Source: Litoditis marina
Lineage: Eukaryota > Nematoda > Chromadorea > Rhabditida > Rhabditidae
Reading direction: 5' to 3'
Length of the DNA: 64,000 nt
NCBI GenBank assembly: GCA_964036275.1
Contig: OZ038437.1
Coordinates: 19,888,052-19,952,051, forward strand
Positions 11,930 to 25,600 of the stretch are shown here, piece by piece. Position 1 is the stretch's first letter, and every line of letters begins with the position of its first letter. The notes under the pieces are model-generated. The model made no database searches. It worked only from the letters and a program-made list of their open reading frames with translations, and was not told where the DNA came from. The translations under genes were made by a program, and so were the position numbers.

Positions 11930-12374
11930 GTCGAGACCCTAAAAAGCTGCTTGCTAATCGGCAGCGAGTTCTCGGAGTGGCGAGAACTATACCAGCCAGC
12001 TTGCCGCGAGAGGCAGCCGGCGGCCAATAATAAGCAATCATAACCAAGTACGGTAGGAGGCGGGGGATATATCTCAGGCGGGATAGAGGGGGGGGGGATA
12101 GAAAGTAAGGAATGGGGAGAAAAGGTAAAAAGATCTCTTTCTACATTTTCTCTTAAAAGAATTGTATAGAGAGTGAAACATAATTGTAGTTTGATCTCGA
12201 AACACTTCATTTTCACGAACTCGGACTGAAAACGACGAGATCAAACAACAAACACAGCACAAGGGTCGATTTACCGACGGAACATGAATATTTCTGTTTC
12301 CGATTCAAAATTGAACTGTTCTATATTATTTGGTGCTGATTCGACGAATTCGTAATTCGTTCCTGAATATACTG

Positions 12375-12500
12375 TTAGTCGATTGCACAGTCACGTGAGA
12401 CAAGTTGAACACAGCAGAACTCAGAAACGTGCAATGACAGCGGGCACGATTTCTCATTAGAATGGTACCTTCACGTTACTAGTCAATTTACGTCTAGTAT
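12375..12500 (+). mobile_element. 125-bp MITE family, copy 2
   Basis: Full-length copy from TTAGTCGATTGCACAGTCAC to CGTCTAGTAT. The ends form an imperfect inverted repeat (ATTGCACAGTCACGTG against ATTGAATAGTCACGTG read from the right end). No coding capacity. The target duplication could not be defined. Confidence 0.8.
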
Positions 12501-13059
12501 AATAATAATCTTTCACTACAAATACTGTGTGTTATGTTATTCATTAGACAATCACACAGTCACCTCATCAAACTAACCCCAGAGGCACTGCTCGTGCCGG
12601 TCAACCACCCCCATGTTCGTCTCGCGACACATCAGAAAACCGAGTGCTACCGTACCCCATCACCCGTCCACCGTCTGCCACTAATGCCCCAATCTCTCCC
12701 TCGAGGACCAGAACATACGAGAATTCCGCTTATCTGCCCGCGTTTTCCCTATTCGCTTATAATTTTTCATCATTTCTCATCAAGCGCAGCAGATATCGCC
12801 TCATCTGTCTGCGCGCTCCTCGAACCGTGTGCACTCTCGCGGCCGGCGTGTCTGGGCCCTCCACGCTCCTCGTGCTGTCTCGGCGCCGTCTGACCGGAAT
12901 GCATCATGGCTAATTATTTCTGTGGCACAACATTTGAGCCATTCATCAATGTCTCTGATTTCCTGCCAGAATCCACCAAATTACCAAATATGATCGAGCA
13001 GCAAATGCGCCTTTTTTAGGGCAAAATATCATGGTGGAGAGGGGGTGGAAAGTATGATG

Positions 13060-13186
13060 TTAGTCAATTGCACAGTCACGTTAAACATGTTAAACACAGC
13101 AGAACTCAGAAACGTGCAATGAAAAAGTGCACGATACCTCATTAGATTGCTAACTTTGCGTGACTATTCAATTTACTTCTAGTATA
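13060..13186 (+). mobile_element. 125-bp MITE family, copy 3
   Basis: Full-length copy, TTAGTCAATTGCACAGTCAC to TTTACTTCTAGTAT, with the conserved core ACACAGCAGAACTCAGAAAC. Confidence 0.85.
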
Positions 13187-14253
13187 TCGTAGTTCTTGAT
13201 TACCCCAAAAAAGACCGAAAAGGGTTCATTTGATTGAGCAATACAGGGCGAACGGTCGTTCATTGTTTGCCAGCAGACGAGAGAGTGTGTAGATCGAACA
13301 TACGCAGATGAGCTGGCGGCTGGCCAATCTCCGCCCTTTACCGACGAAACGACGAACCTATACACGTGGTTTGGTGGTTTTCACGTGAATCAAGACTTTG
13401 TACCGTGTAAAGAGAAAGATACAAAAGTTCCAGTGCTATGAGCTGATAACAATAAAACAGAGTAAAAAGTGTGTATCGATGGAAGTTTGATCTACCATGT
13501 AGGATACAACATATTTCGTAGTTTGCTCCAAAGTCAGGGACTTTTAGAGACTCTTGCACCATTAAAACAGTTGCCTTCAGCATGTCGCGTTTCGAAAATT
13601 TCTACGAAGTTTGTTTCTCGTTTGGTTTTACACTAAATAGCCGGTATTTCTCTTCAGCTGGTCCGGTTTGGAATTGGAATATACTGAACTATCAATTTTA
13701 GATCCTGGTTTTGCGAGGAAAAAGTCTAATTTTCATATCAAATATCAGTTCATATTCAGGAACTACTTTTTCAGATAAGCAAAAAGAGCGTTTGAATTGA
13801 TTTTTCTCTTGTTTCATGACTTATGATAGATTATTGATGATTGTGAAAAACAAAAAAATACTTTTTATTCGTATTTATTCTACTATTCAACCTTAACCTT
13901 ATGGTAAATTATTGATGATCGTGGATTTGTTGTATTACCGAGGTCCAATTCGCCGTCCATTGTTCGTCCGCCGTGTCATTGTGGAATACTAATGAGCTAA
14001 CAGCATGTTGTTATAATAAGAACTAATAGACGGGACATGACCCTTAATTTGGACCCACAGAAGGCTGTCTCCAACCGACTTCCCCCTTAGGCGGCTGGCG
14101 GGGAGCGAGAGTATAGTCAGCGCCAGTTCCACGTGGACCACTACAGAGAACCAAATCATATTTGTAGTTTGAACTTTGTAGCCTCTGTAGGAATCTCCCT
14201 TTTGAGGGCTCGGGGGGGGGGGGGACAGTCAGTCTCAGTCCTACACTGATACC

Positions 14254-14373
14254 TGTACTAGAAGTAAATTGAATAGTCACGTGAAGTTAGCATTCTAATG
14301 AGGCATCGTGCACTTTGTAATTGTACGTTTCTGAGTTCTGCTGTGTTCAACACGTGACTGTGCGATTGACTAA
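14254..14373 (-). mobile_element. 125-bp MITE family, copy 4 (reverse orientation)
   Basis: Reverse-oriented copy: TACTAGAAGTAAATTGAATA at the left and GTGCGATTGACTAACAGTA at the right. Confidence 0.85.
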
Positions 14374-14879
14374 CAGTATACGGCTGCTAAATATGATAAT
14401 CATTGTTTTCAAAACTACGATTTCAGTTCTTTTTGGTTACGGGTGGAAATATCCAGGAGATTATAGTCAGTGTCAGTTTTACGTGGACCCCTACAGGCAA
14501 CAAATCATATTTGTAGTTTGATCTCGATGCTAGCCATATTTTGGAAGGTTTTAATCACGAAAAAATCGTTTCTACAGAAGTTTTGTTCTGTTAAGTGCTG
14601 TTAGTTGGGGTGTTGTTCAGTTTTGTGAAACACGACAAACGAGTAAACTTATATACAAAAAATGGTTATGTTCAAAGGTACACCAATTTTGCCTCTACAA
14701 TTTGATCTACAAATCGATAATCGCGAATCGATCGATAGTGTTATGAGTATCTCTCGAGGAGTGGAAACATTGCGGGTGGATCATAAATCTCGACTCGTAA
14801 TACGTCTGTCCCATTCTGAGGGGAAAATGGCAACTGTTGGGAGACGAAGGTGAGAAGAGTGTCAAAATAGAGAGGGAAG

Positions 14880-15163
14880 GTACTGTAGAGGGAATCTCTC
14901 TCTATCTCTCTCTCTCTAACTCTCTCTGTCTATTTATCTATATATCGTTCTCTTTCTCTCGCTTTCCCTCTATTACCCTCTATATCTCTCTCCCTCCCTC
15001 TTGCTTTCCCTTTATCTGTATATCACACACTCTCTGTTTCTCTCTCCCCTCTTGCTCTCTATCGCTTTCTCTCTCTGTGTGAGTATATCTCTCTCTATCT
15101 CTATAATACACACTCTCTTTTCCTCTATCTATTCATTCTTCTATCTCCCCCCTCTATCTTCCC

Positions 15164-15200
<37 letters not shown>

Positions 15201-15201
15201 C

Positions 15202-15278
<77 letters not shown>

Positions 15279-15372
15279 CTCTCTCGCTCTCTCTCCCTCT
15301 CTCTCATCTCTCCCTCTCTCTCCCCTCTCTCTCTCTCTCTCTCTCCCTCTCTCTCTCTCTCCCTCCCTCCCC
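14880..15372. repeat. long CT microsatellite tract
   Basis: About 490 bp of pyrimidine-rich sequence, nearly pure (CT)n from about 15170 to 15370 and TATCTCTCTC-type before that. It encodes apparent Ser/Leu or Arg/Glu repeat frames on the two strands, which are artefacts of the repeat. Confidence 0.95.
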
Positions 15373-15777
15373 GGAAACTGTGTATAGCCCATCAACGACG
15401 TATGCCGCTCTGCTCCAGAATAATTCACCAGATTTCTCCTCTCAACTGACAAACTATATGCCGATTAGGCGATTAGCGCGACTTTCATTAGATACATCCA
15501 ACACATATTCTACAGGGATCTCGACAAGATTTCATGAAAATATAGGAAAACGAAGTACACTTAAAGGGGGACAGAAAGGAAAGTTAATATGATAGAGCTG
15601 CTGTAGAGAAACTCATAAATACTATTTTGTATTCAACCTAACCAACCTATATTGCATACGTTCACATGTTTTAGTCTGTCCTTGGCGCGCGCAACGCTAT
15701 GTTTAGGTATCCCGGGGTACCTAAACTGGCTTTTCATTCATAATTCTCTAATGACTCCTTTTAAGACAACTATACTG

Positions 15778-15880
15778 CTAGTCAATTGCACAGTCGCGTG
15801 GAACATGTTAAACACAGCAGAACTCAGAAACGTGCAATGACAAAGTGCTTTACGTGACTATTCAAAATACTTCTAGTAAA
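15778..15880 (+). mobile_element. 125-bp MITE family, copy 5 (internal deletion)
   Basis: CTAGTCAATTGCACAGTCGC to ACTTCTAGTA, lacking about 25 bp of the usual core (the GATGCCTCATTAGAATGC block). Confidence 0.8.
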
Positions 15881-16429
15881 ATTTTAAATTGTTTACTATG
15901 TGTATTTGATGTTTTGTACAAAGGGATATCGGCACTCCATGCGAAAAAAGAACTTGAATGAGCTACGATGAAAAACTAGGTGATTAAAATTAATTTCAGT
16001 GAAGAACAAGCGCCAAAGAACTGTGACTGATTCGAATGAAATAGTGATGTGAGGGAACTTTTGCCGCAAGGTGGAAGTTTGCAAAACGTTGAAACTGCGC
16101 CAGAAATGTTTGAGAAAATGGCATAAAACCACTTTTGAGAGTCTGAAATTTAAATTATTTTCCTTAAATTGAGTCGTCAGGAAAACTTTTTGGAAACATG
16201 ACAATATATGGGAATATCTTCAGACGGTTCGCTCACTCTTACACTTTTAGAAATGTGCATTACAGGCACATTTTGGTTGTAAACGTTAAAAGTAAACAAG
16301 ACGTAGTGTATAAGTAAACTCGCATGAATTCACTAAACAAAGAAGAACAACGATAGAAAAAAAGAGAGTGATTGCGAGATGAATATATAGATGGAGAAAA
16401 AATAATAAGGGACGAAACGAGAGAAGAGG

Positions 16430-16904
16430 TGGGAGTGGAGAGAAGAAAGAGAGAAAGATGACGAGAGAGAAAAAGAACCAGAGAGAGAGAGAGAGAGTGA
16501 TGTTGAAGAAGAACTGAGAAAGATAAAAGAGATGGAATATACCGTAGTAATGCACGGATGAGCGATGAGCAGCGGGGCAAAAGAGGGAAGAAGACACAGT
16601 TGGTGGTCGTAAATATTATGGAGGGACTGTGTAAGGGAACGGAAGAGAGAGAGAGGGAGAGAGAGGGAGAGAGAGAGGGAGAGAGAGAGAGAGGGAGAGG
16701 GAGGGAGGGAGAGGGAGAGAGAGGGGAGGGGGGGAAGGAGAGAGAGAGAGGGGTGGAATAGAAAGACAGACGACGGAATGAGTGTCCCTACGATCATGTT
16801 TGTTCCTTCATCCCTTCATTCTCCCTCACCCTTTCTTATTCCCTCTCCCTCGCCCCCTCTACCTTTTCGTTCTCTTTCTCCTTTCTCCTTTCTCTCCCCC
16901 CCCC

Positions 16905-16935
<31 letters not shown>

Positions 16936-16945
16936 CTCTTCGATT
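16430..16945. repeat. GA tract followed by CT tract
   Basis: Purine-rich GAGAGG repeats (about 16430-16530 and 16640-16762) are followed by a pyrimidine-rich CCCTCTCTCC tract (16795-16945). The two halves are roughly complementary and could pair as a large imperfect hairpin. Non-coding. Confidence 0.85.
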
Positions 16946-17094
16946 CGTCTTACTCTATTCTCATTATCGCTATCACCCGTCATCTCCTTTTCCCATATTG
17001 AAGGCGCTTCATTTTAATTTCCGCAATAATGCCTCGGCGACCGCAAAATAAGTCACATATAACGTGTTGGGGGCTTATTTCTGACACAAATATG

Positions 17095-17285
17095 GGTTAT
17101 AGTCGTCGCCAACGGAAAGGCGGAGGGTACTGTATAACTCAATTTGCGCTGTGTACGATTCCTAAGCCCGCGCATTATGTGCTCTAATAGCGCAGTGGTT
17201 AGCGCCCTACTACGAAACGTTTACTCGCAGGTTCGATTCCGGCGAGGACAGAAACTTATAAACTAGGCCACTCACTATATTTGTA
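17095..17285 (+). mobile_element. tRNA-derived SINE-like element
   Basis: Contains GTCGTCGCCAACGGAAAG and GGAGGGTACTGTA, then a tRNA-like segment at about 17180-17250 with an A box (AGCGCAGTGGTTAGCGC) and a B box (GGTTCGATTCC), then ACTTATAAACTAGGCCACTC. The same order recurs inverted at 17440-17647, at 30885-31070 and partly at 27600-27745, so it is a dispersed family. The internal RNA polymerase III promoter boxes are what make it SINE-like. Confidence 0.7.
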
Positions 17286-17439
17286 GTTTGAACTAGAAAG
17301 CAGTGGGATCAAAAATACGAACACAAGACAACCTATCATCGTGCAGGCCTGCTTCGGAAGGAACGAATCCTATACGAAGCAAAGTTTCGATCGAAGAATA
17401 CTGAACGCCTGACTTTCTGCTGTGTACAAGTGCAAGGGC

Positions 17440-17647
17440 GTGCCCGAGTATAGTGAGTGGCAAATTTATAAGTTTCTGTCTCTCGCCGGAATCGAACCTG
17501 CGAGCAAAAAAATCGTTGCAGGGCGCTAACCACTACGCTACTAGAGCATACCACGAGCAGACTTTGTAATTAAGAAGATGTGTGCATACACAGCGAAAAG
17601 TGAGATACACAGTACCCTTCCGCTTCCCGTTGGCGACGACTATAGAT
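17440..17647 (-). mobile_element. tRNA-derived SINE-like element, inverted copy
   Basis: Reverse complement of the 17095-17285 element: GCCGGAATCGAACCTGCGAG (B box reversed), GGGCGCTAACCACTACGCTA (A box reversed) and GTTGGCGACGACTATA at its right end. The two face each other across about 155 bp. Confidence 0.7.
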
Positions 17648-17931
17648 GTAGATTGAGTGAATACACAGCAGTATTTGCACTAAATGTAAGGCAAACCAAC
17701 GGGATAAAACACAAATACAGCTGAACAGCGTCAAATTCGTTAGGAACAACGGTTTCATATGGATTTGAACTAAAATACGGAAATATCAGTTCACTTACCA
17801 TTTTGTCAATAAAATGACGAAAACAGTGATCTTAAAGGACTAATTGGCCAGGTTAATGTTTCCAAATGTTTCCAATACAATCAATCACACTTCAAAAAAA
17901 AAACGCAAAGTAAAGGGAGCGCCCGAATCTT

Positions 17932-18017
17932 AGTTGTAGTTTGATCTTGATCTTGATCCCCATCGTAAGTTACGATTTTCAACCGCGAGTCCACGGGATC
18001 AAACTACAAACACAAAA
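17932..18017. repeat. fold-back element with GTAGTTTGATC arms
   Basis: TTGTAGTTTGATCTTG at the left is mirrored by GGGATCAAACTACAAACAC at the right, giving a short palindromic element. Single or paired arms of the same motif occur at 7507, 10729, 12237, 14158, 14510, 48124, 52540, 52750, 54395, 55475, 58380 and 63285. Confidence 0.6.
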
Positions 18018-18400
18018 AGGGTTCGGAAACAGCAAACATTATGACCTTTGGGAAAGACGACTGAAAGAACAGCTGTAAAATGATGCTATTCGCACTTTCT
18101 CAGTTCTGAGCAAAATAAGTTGAGCTCTACTCGACTAGAACAGTTGATTTTAGTTAATTATCTACGGTACATCTAGGTGAACCTCCATAAAATGAGTAAC
18201 TGAAAACGCAGATAAAAAGAGAACCACCGTAGTTCGCCGGCGAGCGAGGCGTCATTGTCTATGGTGATTTCCATGTTCCCACGCCCTTTGACACTAAGCC
18301 CCTCCGGCTATATGAGAGGTTTCGCATGGTCAAATGATGAATTACCAGGGTTTTACCCAAAAACATGGGCCTCACTTTTCTTGAACACAAAACTGAGTTA

Positions 18401-18500
18401 TAGTCAATTGCACAGTCACGTGAAACATGTTAAACACAGCAGAAGTCAGAAACGTGCAACAACAAAGTGCACGATTCCTCATTAGAATGCTAACTTCACT
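18401..18500 (+). mobile_element. 125-bp MITE family, copy 6
   Basis: ATAGTCAATTGCACAGTCAC through the core ACACAGCAGAAGTCAGAAAC to ATTAGAATGCTAACTTCAC; the right terminus is lost. Confidence 0.8.
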
Positions 18501-19060
18501 ATTAACTGTGTTTTCTATTTCCTTTAACATTGAACACTCTGAAACGTGCCGAAAGTTAGTTTACTTTCCAATACAACTATACAACCTTGATGAAAAACTC
18601 AGAACGAACTTTCATTACTTAGAATGTTGAATTTACTCGATCATCGTGAATTTCAAATACACACACTTTATTTCATTTTTAAAATTTTTTTTGGATTGCA
18701 GCGTCTCATGTCGTTGATCTCGTGCTGATTGACACTGTAGGTGTTGATAGAACCTAGTCCTCGGTGGTTAGACAGTACGTTAAACAGAGAGACGCAGACA
18801 ACTTTACATTCATCTAAATCATGATATAGTTCCTGTAAACCATACAACATCAACCAAAACACACCCAAAACTATTCTTCCAAGCCCATTGGCGTATGCTA
18901 TCAATCCAACCAATTCCAACTCTAACCCGGTGAACTGTAACCGTATGTTCTTCTGTGTTCATCTGATATTCCAGTGTCAATCACTGGCAACTCTGATGAA
19001 CGATCATCCTCCCTGCTAATTGCGACAATACAATCCGGTCACTTCCAGATGTTACCATAA

Positions 19061-19066
19061 TTTATT
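19061..19066 (-). promoter_or_regulatory. possible polyadenylation signal for ubiquilin
   Basis: AATAAA on the minus strand about 600 bp past the ubiquilin stop. No closer canonical hexamer was noticed; a variant signal nearer the stop could be the real one. Confidence 0.35.
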
Positions 19067-19669
19067 CAAACACTACGTCAAATGACAAAAAGAGCGCGCA
19101 ATCGAGTGGGGCTCAAAATAGAAATGAAAACCATCACAGCACTTGAATACGAGTTGTGTCTACGGAGAATAGAGAAAGGAGAAGAAAATAAGAGAAAGGT
19201 TTAAAAAGGGAGACCAGCCACGATTCGCCTAAAGGTACAGATAGCGGGGTTTCTACTACAGTAACCGAAAACTTCGCCAGGAACTAGGTTCCAAATACGC
19301 GGGTAACCAGACTGGTTACTTAATGAAATCAAAAGATCAACCCCCACCCCCGTACACCCTACTGTCGTGGCTGGCCTTACAATAGTAATAATAAATTAAA
19401 TATTATTTCAGAACAATGGGACAAGAAATTGGGCGAAACAAGCAGACATAGTACATCACGGTAACAGATATTACATGATCTTTCCCAAAGCTCATCTCAA
19501 AAAATCACAAAACGTTGTGAAACAAACTCAAGTTGAGAAGCAGAGCAAAGTATGAGTGACGAAACACAAGTTACACAAGATGGCCACACTGTGACAAACC
19601 AGGTTCCAAACTACACATTAAACTACAAAACGAGAGTTGACGATTGACGACGACCTTATCTGACTGACT

Positions 19670-22600
19670 CTAAGGAGAGTTGAGAAGACGCTCTACGGCA
19701 GCGTTGAGGTCTCCGTAGGTAGCGGAGAGGGCTGAAAAGAGCTCAGAATCACCAAACTATGCAAAAAAGGCATTCAGAAGAAAATAGTGATTATTACCAG
19801 ACTCAATTCTGTTTCCTTTGCTGTCTTTTCTGTATCATTAGATTTCCTTTGAATTTTCGAATCAATACGTCTAATTTCCATTCTTATTACTATTAACCAG
19901 TTTTCCAAATTATATCGCGGACTGGTTGGGGCTCAACAAAACTGTTGATCACCACCAACATTAAAAAGTAGCCAGAAGAATTAAAAACCGAGCACTTCTT
20001 CAGTAATTGCCTGTTTTATACAAAATCAAGAAGTTTCCCTTACTGAAATGAGAGGAAAAGTGTACGGTTAACTCCGATCCGTATAAAAGTCACTTTTCAC
20101 TAGTGTAAGTGTAACTGATTAACAACTATTCTAAACAAGCACCTTACACGTGAATCGAAGTTGACGTGAATGAAGAAAAATGTAAATATATAGAACGAAC
20201 CAGCAATGTTTTGTGCACGATTATTGAATCCCATGCTGGATAGTTGCTCCAGCTGGGCAGCATACGTCTGTTCCGGATTGGCCACCTGAAACATATTGAT
20301 TGATTTATTTCTTTACATGCAAGCATGTGATATACAATACCACAATAGAGGTATATTTTCCTTAATAGGGTAAACATATGTAACCATTTTTCGCCATTAC
20401 ATGGGTCACCCCAATTCTTTTCCTACAATTCTCATAAGGATCCTATATTCATTCATAGATCACTTTCCACCCCTGAAAATTCCATCTACGAAAATCGCCA
20501 CTTTCCACAAACAATTCTGAGAATTGTGACATTTCCACCAATCTATCCTTCTCCTTTCAACTTGGGCCCAAGTACCTAAGTCACGTTGGACATAATACAA
20601 ACTACAAATCTCGCTCAACTTACAATGATCACAGATCGTTTCTACCCCATTTAGGTAGATGAGTGTCCATGTTATGATACAAACGACAAATTTTCCTTAC
20701 CTTACAAGAATCACGAATCAGTGTCCATGTGATACAAACTACAAATTTATATGATACAAACTACAACTTTGCCAACTTCATTTCATCACACTGCTGACAA
20801 CCGCGTGTCTCACTAGTTACCAGGCCAAGTACCTAAGTCACGTTAGACACAATACAAACTACAAATCTTCCTCCCCTCACGAGAATCACATATAATTCCA
20901 ACACCATTCCAGTGGTTATGATACTAACGACCAACTTCAAACTACAAAAACCCCATTCCAGGTGTGAAATTGGTGACAACCGCGTGGCTTCCCTAGTTGC
21001 CGCGCCATTCTGTGATGACAGATGGTGGCAGGGTGGTGGCTAGATGGCCGCGCACTTCACAGGCAGCCGCCACAAAAGGAGCCACTTGTTGGCAATAGGA
21101 ACCAGCATCGCCACAGATGAAACAACTTCCAGTCAACACTAATCACACCTGTCACACCACACATACTTCAAAGCAACTAGAGACCATTTCAGAGATATGT
21201 TTCGTAATCTCTTATTGTGGTCAACCGGTTACGTTATCGGTAAACCGGTTATATATAGCCGTCATTTATCTAACTGGTTTTTGGTAACCCTTTTCGGTGA
21301 CCGTTAACAACAACGGTCACTACTAATCCTGTCAGATACACACACTTCAAAGCAACTTCGGGGGACGGACTAAACAACTACATACCATTTCAAATAGAGT
21401 TTGGCTACATATTACTATGGTTACTATAGAAAAAAGGACCACTTCTGAATCCCCCCACGGCGACAACTCTTTATGTAACCGGTTTTTAGAAAACCTTTTT
21501 AGGTTACCGTTAATAATAATCGTGCAAGCCATGTTTTGCTACTTTTCATCTCAGGTTACCGAATACCGGCTATGTCACCGGTAAACCGGTTAGATAAAGA
21601 CTTCTCAGACTCCCATACACATCTACAGGTCGAACGTATGCCTGGTGCGGGGGGGTTGGCGGCGGGGACTCATAAAATGGAGGGAAATTAATGAGAAGCG
21701 CATTGCCAGCCACAAAACGACAGCAAATCGCAACACACGCGCATTTAATAAACAAAGGGAACGGGGGAGAAACGGGGGGGGGGGATAGTGGGAGAAAGGA
21801 CCGCTAGATGGGTTTTGCGCGAAAATCGAAAAGCAGGTAACATCCCATATCGTTATGAATTCTAGGTTTGTTGTAAGTTTATTTAACAAGTTCACCTAAA
21901 ACAAAACACTCCAAATTTTGCCCATTCACATAGACTTATAAACTATCTACTAGACGACAAACTACCGACATGTCAACTAGCTAGCAATCATATTGTATAA
22001 AACTGTATTTTTCCACCATGCAATAGCAAGAACATCGTAAATCCAACCTGAAAACCCACGTTCAGAGGATGCGAAACACAGTAACATGTCTAATTCACCA
22101 GTCATCCCAAAAAAGCCCGAAACAAAGACTCCAGGACACAATATCATTCCAAACTAATCTTTTCGAATAAAACCCATTCTTACCCCCCCCCCCCCCCGCA
22201 TAGTCACCGCTCAACCAATAACATATCCCCCCTTCGTTCGTGACGTGGTCGGTATGATATTGCATACCGAGTGGTATTGCAATCATGGATACACGTGGCC
22301 GTCTCCTAATATGCTTTGTATTCCCCTCCGAAATCTGCATATAATAGGCGCCGACGCAGATGCTACCATGCATTTTACAATCAAAACTAATGGATAGACA
22401 CGCCATTTCAGTCGAACGTCGAGGGGAAAATACGGGCCATATATTAGTTAATTGGAGTATTGTAATTGGTAATACATTACTTCATTATAAGATTAAATAA
22501 AAATTCCCCGTTCCAAAGGCTTCGTCGGGACACAGAATTTAGCCTCATACACTATTGAACCACACTACAACCACCAAATACGATAACACGGACTATTGAA

Positions 22601-25600
22601 ACAGTTCTAGCTATCCAAAATCACATTCTCTCTATAATTTCCATTTTCCCCTGAAGGTGACTTGTTCTAAAACACAATTATACTAATTGTACCGTAACTT
22701 CACAATCTCAACAAAACAAATACCAACTGAAATCCCAGTTTCACAGAGAAGGAGCAGGAGCTTATGTTCTAATCGTTTCCGGCTAACTATCTTCCTCAAC
22801 CAAGTGCGTGACATCAACATACATGGCTGCCGAAAGCCATCTGCACATCCGAATTCTTTCTCGTTTTTGCGTCCTCTTTTCATTTATATTCACATGCAAT
22901 GACCTCTCTTCGTAATGGACAGATTAGCATTGTTCAATTGAAACCGACCCTCGTTTATGGCAAAAGCCCCATAGGAGAGGGTAATAAGAAAAGATAACAC
23001 CGCCCCCCCCCCCCCCCCCCCCCCCTTAGTTATATTCCAATGAGAGGGACCAACGAACTATCCAACTGGTAATTGAATTTAAAAACCGACAACAGATAAA
23101 GCTTCTTTCAGGAAAGAGCACGAGAACGTGGAAATACTACTTTTCAAACTCTAGACAACCAAAAATACAGGTTTACCACTGATTGTATCATTTAACATAC
23201 GACCCTCTTTCATAACTATACCCAACAATGTATAACACATTACTTACTCTAATCATCCCTAGTCGGTCCGATCCTCTTGATACGTATCCCTTCTGTTTTT
23301 CACGATAGGGTCCCCCTTACCTACTATGTCAAAACCCAATTTTTTAAATTTCCAAGTTCGACAAAAAATCGGGCGGTGTATGTAATACAGACCCCTTTCT
23401 TCTCCCAAGAGCCACCATATTCAACCAATGTATATAGTCGTTTATGATCGGTCTTTTCGTGTTCCATTCCCAAATTCCCATGCGGCACATCGTTTAATGT
23501 GTCTTTTGTCTCTTCGATTCATTGGCCGATCGAAATTAGCCGGGGGTTACTGTACTCGGATGGGACCGCCCGAAATTATAATACGGCCGCGGCCGCCATA
23601 CAAATTCGCCTTTCTTCACGACACATGATAAATATCAGCCAGCCAGCTACCGACGGACAATCAATTACTCATCAGCCAATGAACGGAGGAAACGAGCACA
23701 AAAGATGTTGAAACTGACACCTTTACAGACAAGAATAATGTGTGAATATTCTACAAGAAACAAGCCGTTCTGCGATTGAAACACGTCAAATACGTCACGT
23801 GCACTCATCCAAAACGTTCTCAAAAACTAGCGGAATTGCGAAACAGATTCGCAATTCCTCTACAACAAATACAAGTTTCCCCCTAGGAAAACACCCAATA
23901 TTCAGCCTACTTGAATGCAATTACTGAACTGACTACTTCATTTCTTTACGCGCGACGTATCCATACACCATATCCCGTGAAAATGAAGAATTGCCAAAAC
24001 GATTCTCAAAACAAGCTCCCTTTCGCCAATAATGGAAACATTTGCCTTCCCAATATTCATGAACAAAAATGGATTCCCATTCACACCTCACTGGTATGTA
24101 CACGTATCATTCAATGAATGTCAAACTCCACTTCGTACATACAATAAGTTATTAAATCCTCGATACACGTGACACTAGACTAATCATTCGAGGTCGGTAC
24201 CCCTTGGTGAAATGGGACGCGGGATCCCCTTCTAGATACCGAAAACTTTACAGACTTTTCACAAATTTCCACAAACAAGTGGAATTTTCTCAGTATGAGC
24301 ACGTACCGGAGCCCACCAGTCTCAATATGTTTACCCGCAACACGTTCGCCAGAACTAGGCCGAGTGTATGGCCGTATTAACATAACACTATGTTTATTGG
24401 TGATCTGTAGAGTTTCGAAGGAGCACCGTATTGCAACAATATGACGTGTATGATCTCATAACCCATAACTGACATAAGATGTCTGTCCAATTGTGTTCGT
24501 TTCGTGCACAGCGCCCATTATGTTGCCATTCTGTTTGCACTGCTTATGCAATAATGGCCTAATCTTCGGCCATCGCCACTACATGTTTCCGCATCATCAG
24601 CAGCTTCTGGCAATAATCGAAAGGTCACGTGAGGGGTCAGCCGGGTGCACGGAAGGTCACACGTGAAACATGTGACACTTGACTGAGAAGTTTGAGGCCA
24701 GTATCCCACTAAGAAATAGGAAACGCGACCAAAACATGGCAAAGAACCTGTACACGTCAAATACAAGAAAAACTACAGTCATAGTGTTGATAATACATAA
24801 TAACTACATTACACCGCTTCCCGACCAACTTAAGATTTTGAAATGATAACTTAACGAAACTATCCCAAACTATTCTCAAAGATTTCTCAACCCCTAGTCA
24901 CACTGCTTAAGCTGCGCCACGTCTAGTTCACATTCTAAACCCCCAGTTACATCTAGAATACGAAGAGAAACATATTCCCCTTCGTTTGATCTACCAACCC
25001 GATCATGGTCATAACCAGTCGGTTACCCGCATTCGCCCCAGATAACGTAACGTGGGACGTGTAATTTGAGCCCTTTTATATCTGAGATTTTCGCCGGGGG
25101 ACATGCATAAAGAGCTTATGCCGAAATTCGAGATGATAATTGCATTAGGCAACGACGAAATCACCGCTTCCGCCTATTACAATTGAAGACGACGAGCAAA
25201 TATCTATTTTCCATTTCGAGACAATGAATACAATGGTAAATAGGGGGCAGCTACCAGAAAAACCAGAAATCAATCGAACTCATATTATCCTAAAACAAAC
25301 TGAACCTTTATATGTAAATATATGCTTTGATAGGCGACTTTGTTGTTCACAGAAATTAAAAATTGGGTGTTTTATCTTAGTAACCGAACTGGAAAACAGG
25401 GTGCGAGATTATGTTTTCATCAGTAAACTATGACTGTTGTAGAAAGTGTGGTAGTTCAATGTCCCGAATGTAAGAAAAATGATTCAATAGAGTATCCAGT
25501 AAAATCGCCCTACATCTGAAACCAAACGAATCCTTAAAAAACCAAGAGAGCTGTTTCATATCAAGTTCATGAGTGAACAAGTCCATTCCTTGCAGCCATC

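Larger units (their letters stand above)
8688..19060. other. gene-poor interval between PTCD3 and ubiquilin
   Basis: No protein-coding gene could be supported on either strand. Content: an inverted repeat partner (9569-9785), a tRNA-like pseudogene (10354-10435), GA/CT tracts (11205-11300, 14880-15372, 16430-16945), five copies of a 125-bp MITE, two SINE-like elements in inverted orientation (17095-17647), a fold-back at 17932-18017 and scattered GTAGTTTGATC motifs. Open frames here are repeat-encoded or random. Confidence 0.6.

Noticed and set aside
12534..12913. Two overlapping 90-119 codon plus-strand frames
   Set aside because: Low-complexity Pro/Ser/Leu composition, overlap in different frames, and lie among repeats with no splice or homology support.
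15001..15452. Long open frames of Ser/Leu or Arg/Glu repeats on both strands
   Set aside because: They are translations of the CT/GA microsatellite; no start context, splice structure or homology.
14880..16945. CRISPR-like regular repeats
   Set aside because: Microsatellites without spacers in a eukaryotic genome.
17180..17250. Functional tRNA gene
   Set aside because: A and B boxes are present but the acceptor stem does not pair and the sequence recurs inside a larger repeat, so it is SINE-like.
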